In this document: positions 36,592 through 44,379 of the stretch, in pieces | How the letters are laid out: every line of letters starts with the position of its first letter | How positions within the stretch are numbered: position 1 is the stretch's first letter | Origin: LMUY01 sp965199105 | GTDB lineage: Bacteria; Pseudomonadota; Alphaproteobacteria; Acetobacterales; Acetobacteraceae | Assembly (NCBI GenBank): GCA_965199105.1 | Contig: CBDAQO010000002.1 | Location: forward strand, 3,720,001-3,784,000 | Length of the DNA stretch: 64,000 nt | Reading direction: 5' to 3' | Translations under genes and position numbers: made by a program | The notes under the pieces: generated by a model | The model's database searches: none | The model's input: the letters and a program-made list of their open reading frames with translations, nothing else | Told to the model about the DNA's origin: nothing

Positions 36592-38748
36592 ATGAGCAGC
36601 ACACTGTCAGCAGCCCCAAACGACGTCATTCCGGTCGACCTCAGCTCTGCCACCAGCAGTGACGTGACCGACACCTTGGTGGCGCTGCAGCCGGTCAGCG
36701 CCAGCGAGCAGCCGACCAGCATCACGGTCGTCCCGGCCTTCAACTCCGACAGCGGCGAGGCCAACCCGTTTAGCGACGTGATGATCGACGACCCCAACCC
36801 GGGCCAGCTCGAATCGGCCACCATCGCCGTCTCCGGGCCCGCGCCCGGCACGCTGACCGCGCCGCCCTTACAGGACCTGACGGCCGCCAACCTGGCCGCC
36901 GCGCTCGACCAGGTGGTGTTTTCGATCGAGGGCGAGGGCGCCGGGACGGATGCTGTCACGGCCACCATCACCGACACGGCGGGGCAGACCACCACGCTCA
37001 CCACCACGGCGGCGATCGAGTTCTTGCAGCCGATCCAGGTGGTCTCGTTCGTGCCCGCCATCACCAGCGCCGCCGAGACCAGCAGCAGCGCGCAGCAGAC
37101 CATCACCGGCAGCTTGGACGAGTTCGTCGCGCTGTACAACCAGGCCGGCGGGGATCGCGCGATCGTGGAGCCGTTCGGCGGCGGCACGGTGACACTGGAG
37201 GACAACGGCACCGCGGTCGGCACGGCGGTGACCGACAGTAGCGGTGCGTTCAGTGCAACCGTCACCCTGGCCACTGATGGTGCCAACAGCGTGACGGCCG
37301 TCTACGACAATGCGGTCTACGGCACGTTCGTCAGCGCGCCCGTGGTGGACACGCTGACGGCGCCCAGCAACGCCACCACCACCATCGGCACCGGGAGTAG
37401 CACGCTGGCGCTGTTCGTGTCCGAGCGGGCGGCGCCGGCCGGGGCGGCGTTCACTGTGGACGTGGACGGCGTGCAGGTCGGTGGCGTGCAGACCACTAGC
37501 GCCGACAGCACGGCCGGGCAGATGCAGCAGTTCGACGTGCTGGGCAACTTCGCCGCCGGGTCGAACACCGTCACGATCAACGACCTGAACGCCAGCAACA
37601 GCCTGCTCACCGTGGAGAACGCCACGATCGACGGCGTGGCGGTGGCCGGCAGCGCGCTCACGCTGGCCAACGACGGCAGCGCCGGGTTCAGCTTCGTGGC
37701 CATTGGCGGGCAGACCCCCGTGGTGATCGGCAGCGGGCGCGACACGCTGGCGCTCACCCTATCGGAACGGGCGCAACCCGGCGCGGCGTTCACCCTGAGC
37801 GTCGACGGGACGCCCATCAGCGGCCCCTTCACCACGTCGGCCGACATCCTGCAGGGCCAGTCCCAGGTGTTCGACGTGATGGGTAATTTCGCCGCCGGGC
37901 CGAACACCGTCTTGATCGACTATGGTTCGGCGGCCAACAGCCTGCTGCTGGTGGACAACGCCACCATCGACGGCACCGCCATCGCCAACAGCGCGCTCAG
38001 CCTGGCCAATGTGGGCGCGGCCACGATCGGCTTCACCGCGCCTGGCCCAGCGGCGCCGCTCTCGGCCGGAACGGGCCCCGACACCCTGGCGCTCACCCTG
38101 TCCGAACGTGGCCAGCCGACCGGCGCGGCGTTCACCGTGGACGTGAACGGCCAGCAGATCGGCGGCGTGCAGACCACGACCGCCGACAGCACGACCGGCC
38201 AATCGCAGGTGATCGACCTGCTGGGGCAGTTCGCAGCACAAACCAACGCCGTGTCGATCGACTACCTGAACGCCAGCGCCAGCATCCTGACCGTGCAGGG
38301 GGCAGCGATCGACGGGACGGCGATCGCCGGCAGCGCGCTGTCGCTGAGCAACATCGGCATGGCTGGCTTCACGTTCCAGGGACCGGGCACCGCCACGCCT
38401 GGCGCCACCATCATTGGCTCGGGCCCGGACACGCTCGAGCTCACCGCGTCGCAGCGGGCGGCTCCGGCAGGGGCGCAGTTCACCGTGGCGGTGGACGGCA
38501 CGCAGATCGGCGGCGTGCAGACGGTGACCGCCGACGCCACCAAGGGGCAGGCGCAACTGTTCGACGTGCTGGGTGATTTCGGCGCGGCGGCGAACACGGT
38601 GTCGATCGCCTTCCTGAACCCGGCGAACAGCCTGCTGACCATCCAAAGTGCGACGATCGATGGGGCGCCCATCGGCGCGGGCAGCCTGGTGCTGAGCAAT
38701 GTGGGGGCGAGCAGCTTCATGGTCCCGGCGCCCGTGCATGGCGGGTGA
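36592..38748 (+). CDS. Large protein with four CBM60-like tandem repeats
   Basis: 718 residues, no signal peptide and no membrane helix. Residues 1-260 form a Thr/Ser/Asp-rich beta region with IG-like pieces (GTAVTDSSGAFSATVTL). From residue 264 come four repeats of about 114 residues, starting near 264, 378, 491 and 606. Each has DTLALTLSER, GAAFTVDVDG, IGGVQTT, ADST-GQ, FDVLGNFAAG, NTVSI, SLLTV, ATIDG and a closing ALSLSNVG. The repeat resembles the calcium-dependent carbohydrate-binding module of family CBM60. An extracellular adhesin or matrix protein is plausible, perhaps through type I secretion, but no exporter genes are adjacent. Confidence 0.6.
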   Translation: MSSTLSAAPNDVIPVDLSSATSSDVTDTLVALQPVSASEQPTSITVVPAFNSDSGEANPFSDVMIDDPNPGQLESATIAVSGPAPGTLTAPPLQDLTAANLAAALDQVVFSIEGEGAGTDAVTATITDTAGQTTTLTTTAAIEFLQPIQVVSFVPAITSAAETSSSAQQTITGSLDEFVALYNQAGGDRAIVEPFGGGTVTLEDNGTAVGTAVTDSSGAFSATVTLATDGANSVTAVYDNAVYGTFVSAPVVDTLTAPSNATTTIGTGSSTLALFVSERAAPAGAAFTVDVDGVQVGGVQTTSADSTAGQMQQFDVLGNFAAGSNTVTINDLNASNSLLTVENATIDGVAVAGSALTLANDGSAGFSFVAIGGQTPVVIGSGRDTLALTLSERAQPGAAFTLSVDGTPISGPFTTSADILQGQSQVFDVMGNFAAGPNTVLIDYGSAANSLLLVDNATIDGTAIANSALSLANVGAATIGFTAPGPAAPLSAGTGPDTLALTLSERGQPTGAAFTVDVNGQQIGGVQTTTADSTTGQSQVIDLLGQFAAQTNAVSIDYLNASASILTVQGAAIDGTAIAGSALSLSNIGMAGFTFQGPGTATPGATIIGSGPDTLELTASQRAAPAGAQFTVAVDGTQIGGVQTVTADATKGQAQLFDVLGDFGAAANTVSIAFLNPANSLLTIQSATIDGAPIGAGSLVLSNVGASSFMVPAPVHGG

Positions 38749-38776
38749 CCCAGGGCGCCGTCCCGAGCGTTGCAGA

Positions 38777-39709
38777 TCACGCTGCTCCAGGCGGAGCGCT
38801 CATTGACAGCACGGTGCCGGGTTGCAGCGGGCGGGCGGCGTCGTCGTCGTCGTGGTAGGGCACCGGGCCGGTTCGGGTGAGGTGTGGGGCCTCATGGCTC
38901 ACCATCCCCATGCCATGCGCGAGGTATTCGCACTGGCGCGAAAACGCGAGGCGGCGATGATGGCTTCGGGCTCCTGGTAGAGCGCGCCGGCTGGAGCAGC
39001 ATCCGAGCAATCGGAGTCGCTTCGCGATCCGAAGGCTCGGATAAAGCTGCTCTTTTCTCAGTCAAGCAGAGCATGATCGCAGAGAGCATGCTCTAGGGCG
39101 CCGGGTCGCACCGCCCGGAACGCCGCTTGTTGCACCGACTCGACCAGGGCCAGCGGCTCGACCAGCTCGTCGTCCGGCGCGCCCACCACGCAAATGCGGG
39201 CGATGTCGCCGATGTAGCCATGCTTGTTGCCGCCCGAGTCGAGGCTGATCACGTCGCCGGCTTGGATCACCTGGTGGGAGGGGGCCCGAGTGTGGCTGCT
39301 GCCGGCGGCGATCAGGCAGTATTCGAAGGTGAGGCCGTGCGCCACCTCGCGCTCCCGCAGCATCTCGGTCACGTCGTGCTTGGTCATGCCGGGTTGGCAG
39401 GTTGCGAACACATCCGCCATCGCTTCGGCCACGCCCTCGGACGCTTGCCGCAGTAGAGCAGCTCATCCGGGCGCTTGCGAAGCCGAAGCTGCTCGAGCAG
39501 CCCCCACACATCCACCAGCTCGCTGCCGGGCAAAAGCCGGGTGAGCGCCTGGCCCGCATCAAACGGCAGGAACGCCGCCTCGATGCCGACGCGCCGGGTG
39601 GCAAACCCTGCTCCCGCGCGTAGCCGAGCGCCTGTTCGAGGGCATCCACGCTGCCCCACGAGCTGGTGCGCGCGCCCTGGACCGGGTTGGCTTCGTTGGC
39701 GGCGGGCGG
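38777..39709 (-). pseudogene. Decayed M24-family (Xaa-Pro) metallopeptidase
   Basis: Read leftwards, recognisable pieces lie in different frames. NPVQGARTSSWGSVDALEQALGYAREQGL (to about 39602) is followed, after a frameshift, by RRVGIEAAFLPFDAGQ through RKRPDELLY. A second shift near 39455 leads into EGVAEAMADVFATCQPGMT and the catalytic part GDVISLDSGGNKHGYIGDIAR. The frame then runs into a palindromic element and stops at 39058. Beyond it, at 38777-38930, AHGMGMVSHEAPHL and LQPGTVLSMS are the C-terminal metal-site motifs. The N-terminal third is missing. This is a broken peptidase, not several small genes. Confidence 0.8.
38994..39097. repeat. Dispersed palindromic element, copy C, inside the M24 pseudogene
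   Basis: A long imperfect inverted repeat spans 38994-39053: GAGCAGC pairs with GCTGCTC, ATCCGAG with CTCGGAT, then TCGGA with TCCGA and TCGC with GCGA around a TTC loop. A second unit, AGAGCATGATCGCAGAG then AGAGCATGCTCTA, covers about 39068-39096, with TCTA at the right edge as in the other copies. It separates the two peptidase pieces. Confidence 0.7.
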
Positions 39710-41227
39710 CTAGTCCTGCGCGCTGGGGGACAGCACGACGCAGGTGCCGTGACCGCGCAGCCGCTCGCACGCGGTGGTGGCTGCCTCGCGGGACAGCCCG
39801 GTCAGGCGTGCACGATACAGTGTTCCGTGGGTTTCATGCACGCTGGCCACCGCCAAATGCGCACCCGCCACCACCGACCCGGCCTCTTCGCGGGCGCTGC
39901 CCACCGCGATATGGGCCAATCCCTCGTTGCCGAACGCACCGACTTGGATCGCCCACTGCGACGGTGTGCTGCCGCGGTATAGCGGAGCCGCAGCCGCCAT
40001 CGCCGGCGCGACCAGCCGGAAGCCCTGCTCGCGGCGCAACGCACCGGAGGGCAATGCGCCATAGCCGGACGCAGAGGCGGTCTGCACCGTCGGCGGCGAC
40101 GGCACGTAAGCCGGCGGCTCTGGCAAGGAGGCATATTGCTCGGCGCTCGCTGCCGCCCTGGGCCGAGTCGGCGGCTCGTAACGCGGCGTAAACCGCGGTG
40201 ACTCGCTGGTATAGCCTTGCCGCACGGGCGCGCTCGACAGCGGCGGCGCGACGGGGCTGTAGACCAAAGATGGCGGCAGATCGTTGCTTGCCATCACGGC
40301 GGGTGGGCGGGCGGGCGGCTGGTAGGCCGGGGCGCTCGGCGGCAGGGGCTCGGCGGCGGCTGGCGGATTACCAGGCGGCGGCACGTAGGCCGCAACCTCG
40401 GCCTTCGACATGCCGCGCGGCGTCGAACCCGGCGGCGGATCAAACGCGGCATCTGTGTCGGACGGCGGTGCATAGGCCACCTCCACCGGCGGTGAGGGCT
40501 GCGGCGCCGCGGCCGGCGTGTAGGTCGGCGCAGTGGCGTAGCGAGGACCAGCCGGGATGTTTGCCGGCACGGAGTTCAGCGCGTAGGCCTCGGCAGTGGA
40601 CCGGCGGGTGGGAAAGCTGTCTGCGATGTTGGGCCCGATCATCGCCACGTAACGCCGGGTCTCGTCCGGCAGCGGCCGGTTGCGGGTCAAGTAGTCGTCG
40701 AGCCGGCCCGGTCCGCCGTTATAGGCGGCCAGGAAGCCCGGCGATCCATAGAGGTCGTAGAGCTCCCGGATGTAAGCGGTGCCAGCCATAATGCTGTTGT
40801 AGGGATCGTACGGATCCTCCCCCAACACCGAGTAGCGGCCGCGCAACTCGTCGAACGTCGCCGGCATCACCTGCATCAGCCCCATCGCACCGGCCGGCGA
40901 GGTGATCGGGCTGCCGTTCAGGTCCACATGCCCGCCGGATTCGACGTGCATGACTTCGCGGATCCAGCGCTGCGGAACGTCAAACCGGTTCGACGCTTCC
41001 TTGACATACGGGCCCCATGGATCACCCGGCGGGCCCGGCGGAGCGTAGCTGCGATGGGCATGCTGCTCGTATTGCATCGCCTCCTGGGTGGAGGTGACAT
41101 GCTGCACGCTCGCGCAAGCGGACAGCAGCGCCACGACGCCCAACACTATTCCGGCGCGAACGGCAGACCAACCGCGGCTGCGGGGAACGAGCCCGCCAGC
41201 CACGCAACCCGACCCTGAAAAAGCCAT
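39710..41227 (-). CDS. SLT-domain lytic transglycosylase with C-terminal SPOR domain
   Basis: 505 residues from ATG 41227. A lipoprotein signal (VLGVVALLSAC) tethers it to a membrane. The SLT domain follows: RFDVPQRWIREVMHVESGG with the catalytic Glu, SPAGAMGLMQVMPATFDEL, DPYNSIMAGTAYIREL and AAYNGGPGRLDDYL. A long Pro/Ala-rich linker of about 200 residues leads to the SPOR domain at the C-terminus (WAIQVGAFGNEGLAHIAVG), which binds denuded glycan strands at division sites. A role in septal or general wall remodelling is likely. The gene's far end abuts the M24 pseudogene. Confidence 0.9.
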   Translation of the reverse strand: MAFSGSGCVAGGLVPRSRGWSAVRAGIVLGVVALLSACASVQHVTSTQEAMQYEQHAHRSYAPPGPPGDPWGPYVKEASNRFDVPQRWIREVMHVESGGHVDLNGSPITSPAGAMGLMQVMPATFDELRGRYSVLGEDPYDPYNSIMAGTAYIRELYDLYGSPGFLAAYNGGPGRLDDYLTRNRPLPDETRRYVAMIGPNIADSFPTRRSTAEAYALNSVPANIPAGPRYATAPTYTPAAAPQPSPPVEVAYAPPSDTDAAFDPPPGSTPRGMSKAEVAAYVPPPGNPPAAAEPLPPSAPAYQPPARPPAVMASNDLPPSLVYSPVAPPLSSAPVRQGYTSESPRFTPRYEPPTRPRAAASAEQYASLPEPPAYVPSPPTVQTASASGYGALPSGALRREQGFRLVAPAMAAAAPLYRGSTPSQWAIQVGAFGNEGLAHIAVGSAREEAGSVVAGAHLAVASVHETHGTLYRARLTGLSREAATTACERLRGHGTCVVLSPSAQD

Positions 41228-41304
41228 ATGGCGCAGAACTCCGTGGCCTCGACCAAGCGACGGGCAACTGCTCACACAAACTCGCAGGAAACCCTCCTAA
41301 CCCC

Positions 41305-41373
41305 TTATCCACACGCTCGAAGCCGAGCAAGTGGGTTAAACGTTTTTCCACAGCTATTTGGCGTCTTTCCACA
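41305..41373 (+). promoter_or_regulatory. Cluster of DnaA-box-like sequences in an AT-richer gap
   Basis: The gap 41228-41476 between divergent genes is visibly more AT-rich than its surroundings. It holds TTATCCACA (41305-41313), identical to the DnaA consensus; TTTTCCACA (41344-41352), one mismatch; and CTTTCCACA (41365-41373), two mismatches. All are on the same strand. It could be a DnaA-responsive promoter, a titration site or part of an origin. Flanking genes are not typical origin neighbours. Confidence 0.5.
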
Positions 41374-41476
41374 ACTCTGTGCCTCACTCGGCACAAAGCC
41401 TATCCAACAAGCGTTACTTTTTGATGAGGGGAACCGGTTGCAGCTTGCAGCGCGATCCGCTATCCGGCGCCAGGCA

Positions 41477-42328
41477 ATGTCCAGTTCAGCCATGCAGGCG
41501 CGCGCGCTGTCGATTGACCTGGTCGCGAACCTCTCGTCCAGCGCCCGCCAAGTCGTCGCCTGGCACGATCTGCGGGACGGGGTGGCGGCCTACCGACTCG
41601 CCGCTACACTCGGATGGCTGGACATCAAGCTGCGCTATCGCGGATCAGTCCTGGGGCCGTTCTGGCTCACGCTGTCCACCGCCGTGATGGTGCTGGCGAT
41701 GGGCGTGCTCTACTCGCAACTCTTCCGCATGCAACTGCACGACTACATGCCCTATCTGGCGCTCTCGCTCGTCCTCTGGAACACGCTCAGCGCGATCGTC
41801 GCAGACGCTTGTGTCTGTTTCACCTCGTCGGAAAACACCATCCGTTCGATCCGCATGCCGTTTACGATCTATGCCGTTCGCGTGCTGATCCGGAACAGCT
41901 TCGTGCTGCTGCACAACGTGGCGGTGATCATCGGGGTATTCGCCTATTACGGCACCTGGCCGGGCTGGACGGCCCTGTTGTCGCTCCCAGCCCTGCTGAT
42001 CTGGATGGCCGACGCGGTGGCCGCCTGCCTGCTGCTCGGGGCGTTTTGTGCCCGCTTCCGGGACATCCCGCCCATCGTCGGCAGCATCATGCAGATCGCG
42101 TTCTTCCTAACGCCGATCATCTGGCGGCCCGAGCTGATCGGCCACAACGCCCGGCTGCTGTTGCTCAACCCGTTTTATCCCGTGCTCGCGCTGGTGCGGG
42201 AGCCGCTGCTGAACCAGGTGCCGCCGGGTTCGCTCTGGCTGTCGGCCGTGCTTTGGAGCCTGGTTTGGTGCGCGGCCAGCTGGCTGCTGTTCGCCCGCGT
42301 CCGCGGCCGCCTGGCGTTCTGGGTGTAG
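41477..42328 (+). CDS. ABC-2 polysaccharide export permease (Wzm/KpsM type)
   Basis: 283 residues from ATG 41477 (MSSSAMQARALS). Longer in-frame starts back to 41228 read through the DnaA-box region and are not favoured. Six helices with the family marks LGWLDIKLRYRGSVLGPFWLTLSTAVMVLAMGVLYSQLF at the N-terminus and FFLTPIIWRPELIGHNARLLLLNPFYPVLALVREPLL near the end. This is the permease that exports undecaprenyl-linked or lipid-linked polysaccharide. The ATPase partner follows two bases later. Confidence 0.88.
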   Translation: MSSSAMQARALSIDLVANLSSSARQVVAWHDLRDGVAAYRLAATLGWLDIKLRYRGSVLGPFWLTLSTAVMVLAMGVLYSQLFRMQLHDYMPYLALSLVLWNTLSAIVADACVCFTSSENTIRSIRMPFTIYAVRVLIRNSFVLLHNVAVIIGVFAYYGTWPGWTALLSLPALLIWMADAVAACLLLGAFCARFRDIPPIVGSIMQIAFFLTPIIWRPELIGHNARLLLLNPFYPVLALVREPLLNQVPPGSLWLSAVLWSLVWCAASWLLFARVRGRLAFWV

Positions 42329-42330
42329 CT

Positions 42331-43113
42331 GTGCCGACCAGCATTCGTGCCGAGGGGGTTTGCGTCGACTTCCCGCTCTATCATGGCAACAGCCGAAGCC
42401 TCAAGAAAACCATGCTTGCCGCGGCCTCGGGAAGGCTTGGTGAAGACCGGCAGCATCGCATGGTGGTGCGGGCGCTGCGCGACATCTCCTTCACGCTGCG
42501 ACCCGGCGACCGGCTGGCCCTGGTGGGGGGCAATGGCGCCGGCAAAACCACCCTGCTTCGCACCCTAGCCGGTATCTACGAGCCGGTGATCGGCCGGCTG
42601 CGCGTCGACGGCACCGTGGGCGCCTTGCTCGACGTCCATTCCGGCATGAACAGCGACCTGTCCGGCCGGGAAAACATCATGCTGCGGGGCCTCTACAACG
42701 GCATGAGCAAGCCGGCGATTGCCACGATGATGGAAGACGTGATGGACTTCGCCGAGTTGGGCGAATTCATGGAACTGCCTGTCCGCTTCTACAGCTCGGG
42801 CATGGCCGTCCGCCTGGCGTTTGCGATCGCCACCGCCATCCAGCCGCAGGTGCTGCTGATGGACGAGTGGCTGATGGCGGGCGATGCCAAGTTCCTCGAC
42901 AAGGCACGGGTTCGACTCGAAGCCCTGGTGCGCACGGCCGAAATCCTGGTGCTGTCCTCGCATCTCGAGAACATCGTGCTGGAATGGGCCACCCGCGTGA
43001 TCTGGCTTGACCATGGCCGCGTGCGCGAGGACGGCCCGGCGCGCGAGGTGTTGGGCCACTATCTCGGCCTGCAGGACCTCGAGCCGCAATCGGCTGCCGT
43101 CGTCGCGCTGTAG
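42331..43113 (+). CDS. ABC polysaccharide export ATPase (Wzt/KpsT type)
   Basis: 260 residues from GTG 42331. Walker A GGNGAGKTT, Q-loop region with LLDVHSGMNSDLSGRENI, signature YSSGMAVRLAFA, Walker B VLLMDEWLMAGD and the switch His in SSHLENI. The family N-terminus VCVDFPLYHGNSRSLKKTML is typical of KpsT/RfbE-like ATPases. There is no C-terminal O-antigen-binding domain as in long Wzt forms, so this resembles capsule (KpsT-like) export. No glycosyltransferase genes are adjacent. Confidence 0.9.
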   Translation: MPTSIRAEGVCVDFPLYHGNSRSLKKTMLAAASGRLGEDRQHRMVVRALRDISFTLRPGDRLALVGGNGAGKTTLLRTLAGIYEPVIGRLRVDGTVGALLDVHSGMNSDLSGRENIMLRGLYNGMSKPAIATMMEDVMDFAELGEFMELPVRFYSSGMAVRLAFAIATAIQPQVLLMDEWLMAGDAKFLDKARVRLEALVRTAEILVLSSHLENIVLEWATRVIWLDHGRVREDGPAREVLGHYLGLQDLEPQSAAVVAL

Positions 43114-43192
43114 CCTCGGTTGCGCCGTGCATGCGGCTGCCTCGGACCCACCTGTGGCGTGATGGACACAGATCAGCGAGCCAAGCGCGCCA

Positions 43193-43208
43193 TGTGACCT
43201 AGCTCACA
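43193..43208. promoter_or_regulatory. CRP/FNR-family palindrome upstream of the receiver gene
   Basis: TGTGACCTAGCTCACA is a perfect match to TGTGA-N6-TCACA, the CRP consensus. It is centred about 98 bases upstream of the receiver-protein ATG at 43299, within the 185-base gap after the ABC ATPase. A CRP-family regulator could act there. The alphaproteobacterial regulator that would bind it is not known from this window. Confidence 0.55.
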
Positions 43209-43298
43209 CTCGAGCCTGCATCCAAGCAGAGTAGTTTGCCGTAACGGTGCTTCCCGACCATCCCGTGTCGTGAAGATAGGCCGGGAAGGTGTCCGTCC

Positions 43299-43715
43299 AT
43301 GGCTTACCGCTCCATCCTGTTCGCCGACGATGACGTCATCACGCAGTGGACGATGACTGACCTACTGACCGAGGCCGGCTTCGAGGTGAGCAGCGTCTGC
43401 CGCGGCAGCGAGGCGTTGGCACTGATCGATCGGGACGCCGAGTTCGACTTGCTGCTGACCGAGATTGATCTGCCAGACGGTTGCGACGGGTTGCGCGTGG
43501 CGCGGCATTGGCGGGAGCGTCTGATCAACCGGCCGGTGATATTCCTTGGCATGAGCGGCTGCATCCCGTTGGGCTATCTCGGGTCGCAAGACATCTTCTT
43601 CGAAAAGCCGTTCGACAGCCGGCGACTGCTGCGCAGCATCGTGACCGCGATCGACGACGCACAGTATCGGCCGCTCTCCCCTGCCGCATCGTGGCCTTCC
43701 CACCATAGCCACTGA
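43299..43715 (+). CDS. Receiver-domain protein with Glu at the phosphorylation position
   Basis: 138 residues, a single CheY-like receiver. The acidic pair is FADDDVI (Asp10-Asp12) and the conserved Lys is in FEKPF. The residue four before the conserved Pro59, normally the phosphoacceptor Asp, is Glu55 (LLLTEIDLPDG). Such a change often mimics the phosphorylated state or marks a pseudo-receiver. No output domain. It could act in chemotaxis or stalk-like signalling; motBA genes lie nearby on the other strand. A perfect CRP-type site lies upstream. Confidence 0.83.
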   Translation: MAYRSILFADDDVITQWTMTDLLTEAGFEVSSVCRGSEALALIDRDAEFDLLLTEIDLPDGCDGLRVARHWRERLINRPVIFLGMSGCIPLGYLGSQDIFFEKPFDSRRLLRSIVTAIDDAQYRPLSPAASWPSHHSH

Positions 43716-43805
43716 CGCCGCTCGGTTCGCCCGGCCGGTCTGCCGCCGCACAAGCCGGCGGCGGCCTTAGACCAAGACCGGCTCAGATAGAGTCGCCGGT
43801 CATGG

Positions 43806-43873
43806 TCTAGCTGTTTGTTTTGGCGAGCATGTTTACCGATCAAGTGACTTCACTTGATGCGGTCATGCTCTGA
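43806..43873. repeat. Dispersed palindromic element, copy B
   Basis: Runs from TCTAGCTGTTTGTTTTGG to CATGCTCTGA. The central hairpin is ATCAAGTG, loop ACTT, CACTTGAT, flanked by GAGCATG on one side and CATGCTC on the other. Aligned to copy A, the flanks agree but the stem differs on both arms in a pairing-preserving way. The element encodes the last ten residues and the stop of the Nudix gene. Confidence 0.75.
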
Positions 43874-44301
43874 ATGGCGTGCGGCCATTGCTGCGCCTTG
43901 GCGATTTGGTCGAGCACCGCGCGCATGGACTTGCCCAACATAGGCCACGCATCCATCCAGGCCGGACAGGCGAAGCGGTCGAACTCGGGGACCTGCCGGC
44001 CGCGGAGCAGGAAGGTCGACCGGCAGATGAGCGTGTCCGACGCAGGCATCACCGGCGGCTGCCAATGGAACAGCACCAGCGTCTTGCCGGGCAGGTAGAC
44101 GTGTTGGCCGAGCGGCCGCAGCGCCGCAGGATCGGCCACCAAGCCGGTTTCTTCCTGCAGCTCGCGCAAGGCTGTCGCCGAACTGCTCTCGCCGAGCTCC
44201 TGCAGCCCCTTGGGGATGTCCCACCGTGGTGACGCCGTGGCGTGGCCGAGCAGCACGCGCTGCCCGTCCGTTACCACCACGCCGCAACTGATCACCGGCA
44301 T
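43840..44301 (-). CDS. Nudix hydrolase
   Basis: 153 residues from ATG 44301 (AGGGG upstream; ATG 44325 is the alternative). The Nudix box is complete: GLQELGESSSATALRELQEETGL, with the RELQEE metal-binding core. Such enzymes cleave nucleoside diphosphates linked to another moiety, often for housecleaning. The substrate is not predictable. The last ten residues (SMTASSEVT with the preceding Gln) and the stop codon are encoded by a palindromic repeat, so the original C-terminus was probably different. Confidence 0.85.
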   Translation of the reverse strand: MPVISCGVVVTDGQRVLLGHATASPRWDIPKGLQELGESSSATALRELQEETGLVADPAALRPLGQHVYLPGKTLVLFHWQPPVMPASDTLICRSTFLLRGRQVPEFDRFACPAWMDAWPMLGKSMRAVLDQIAKAQQWPHAIQSMTASSEVT

Positions 44302-44379
44302 CGACACGCCCCTGCTGGCCCGCAACCCTCACCCGTCATGGAAAGCATCGCACAGCCGAACTGGGGGTGGCCATCATGG

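Noticed and set aside
37381..38748. Periodic sequence considered as a tandem DNA repeat or CRISPR
   Set aside because: Period of about 340 bases with diverged DNA but conserved protein motifs: protein-domain repeats in a coding gene.
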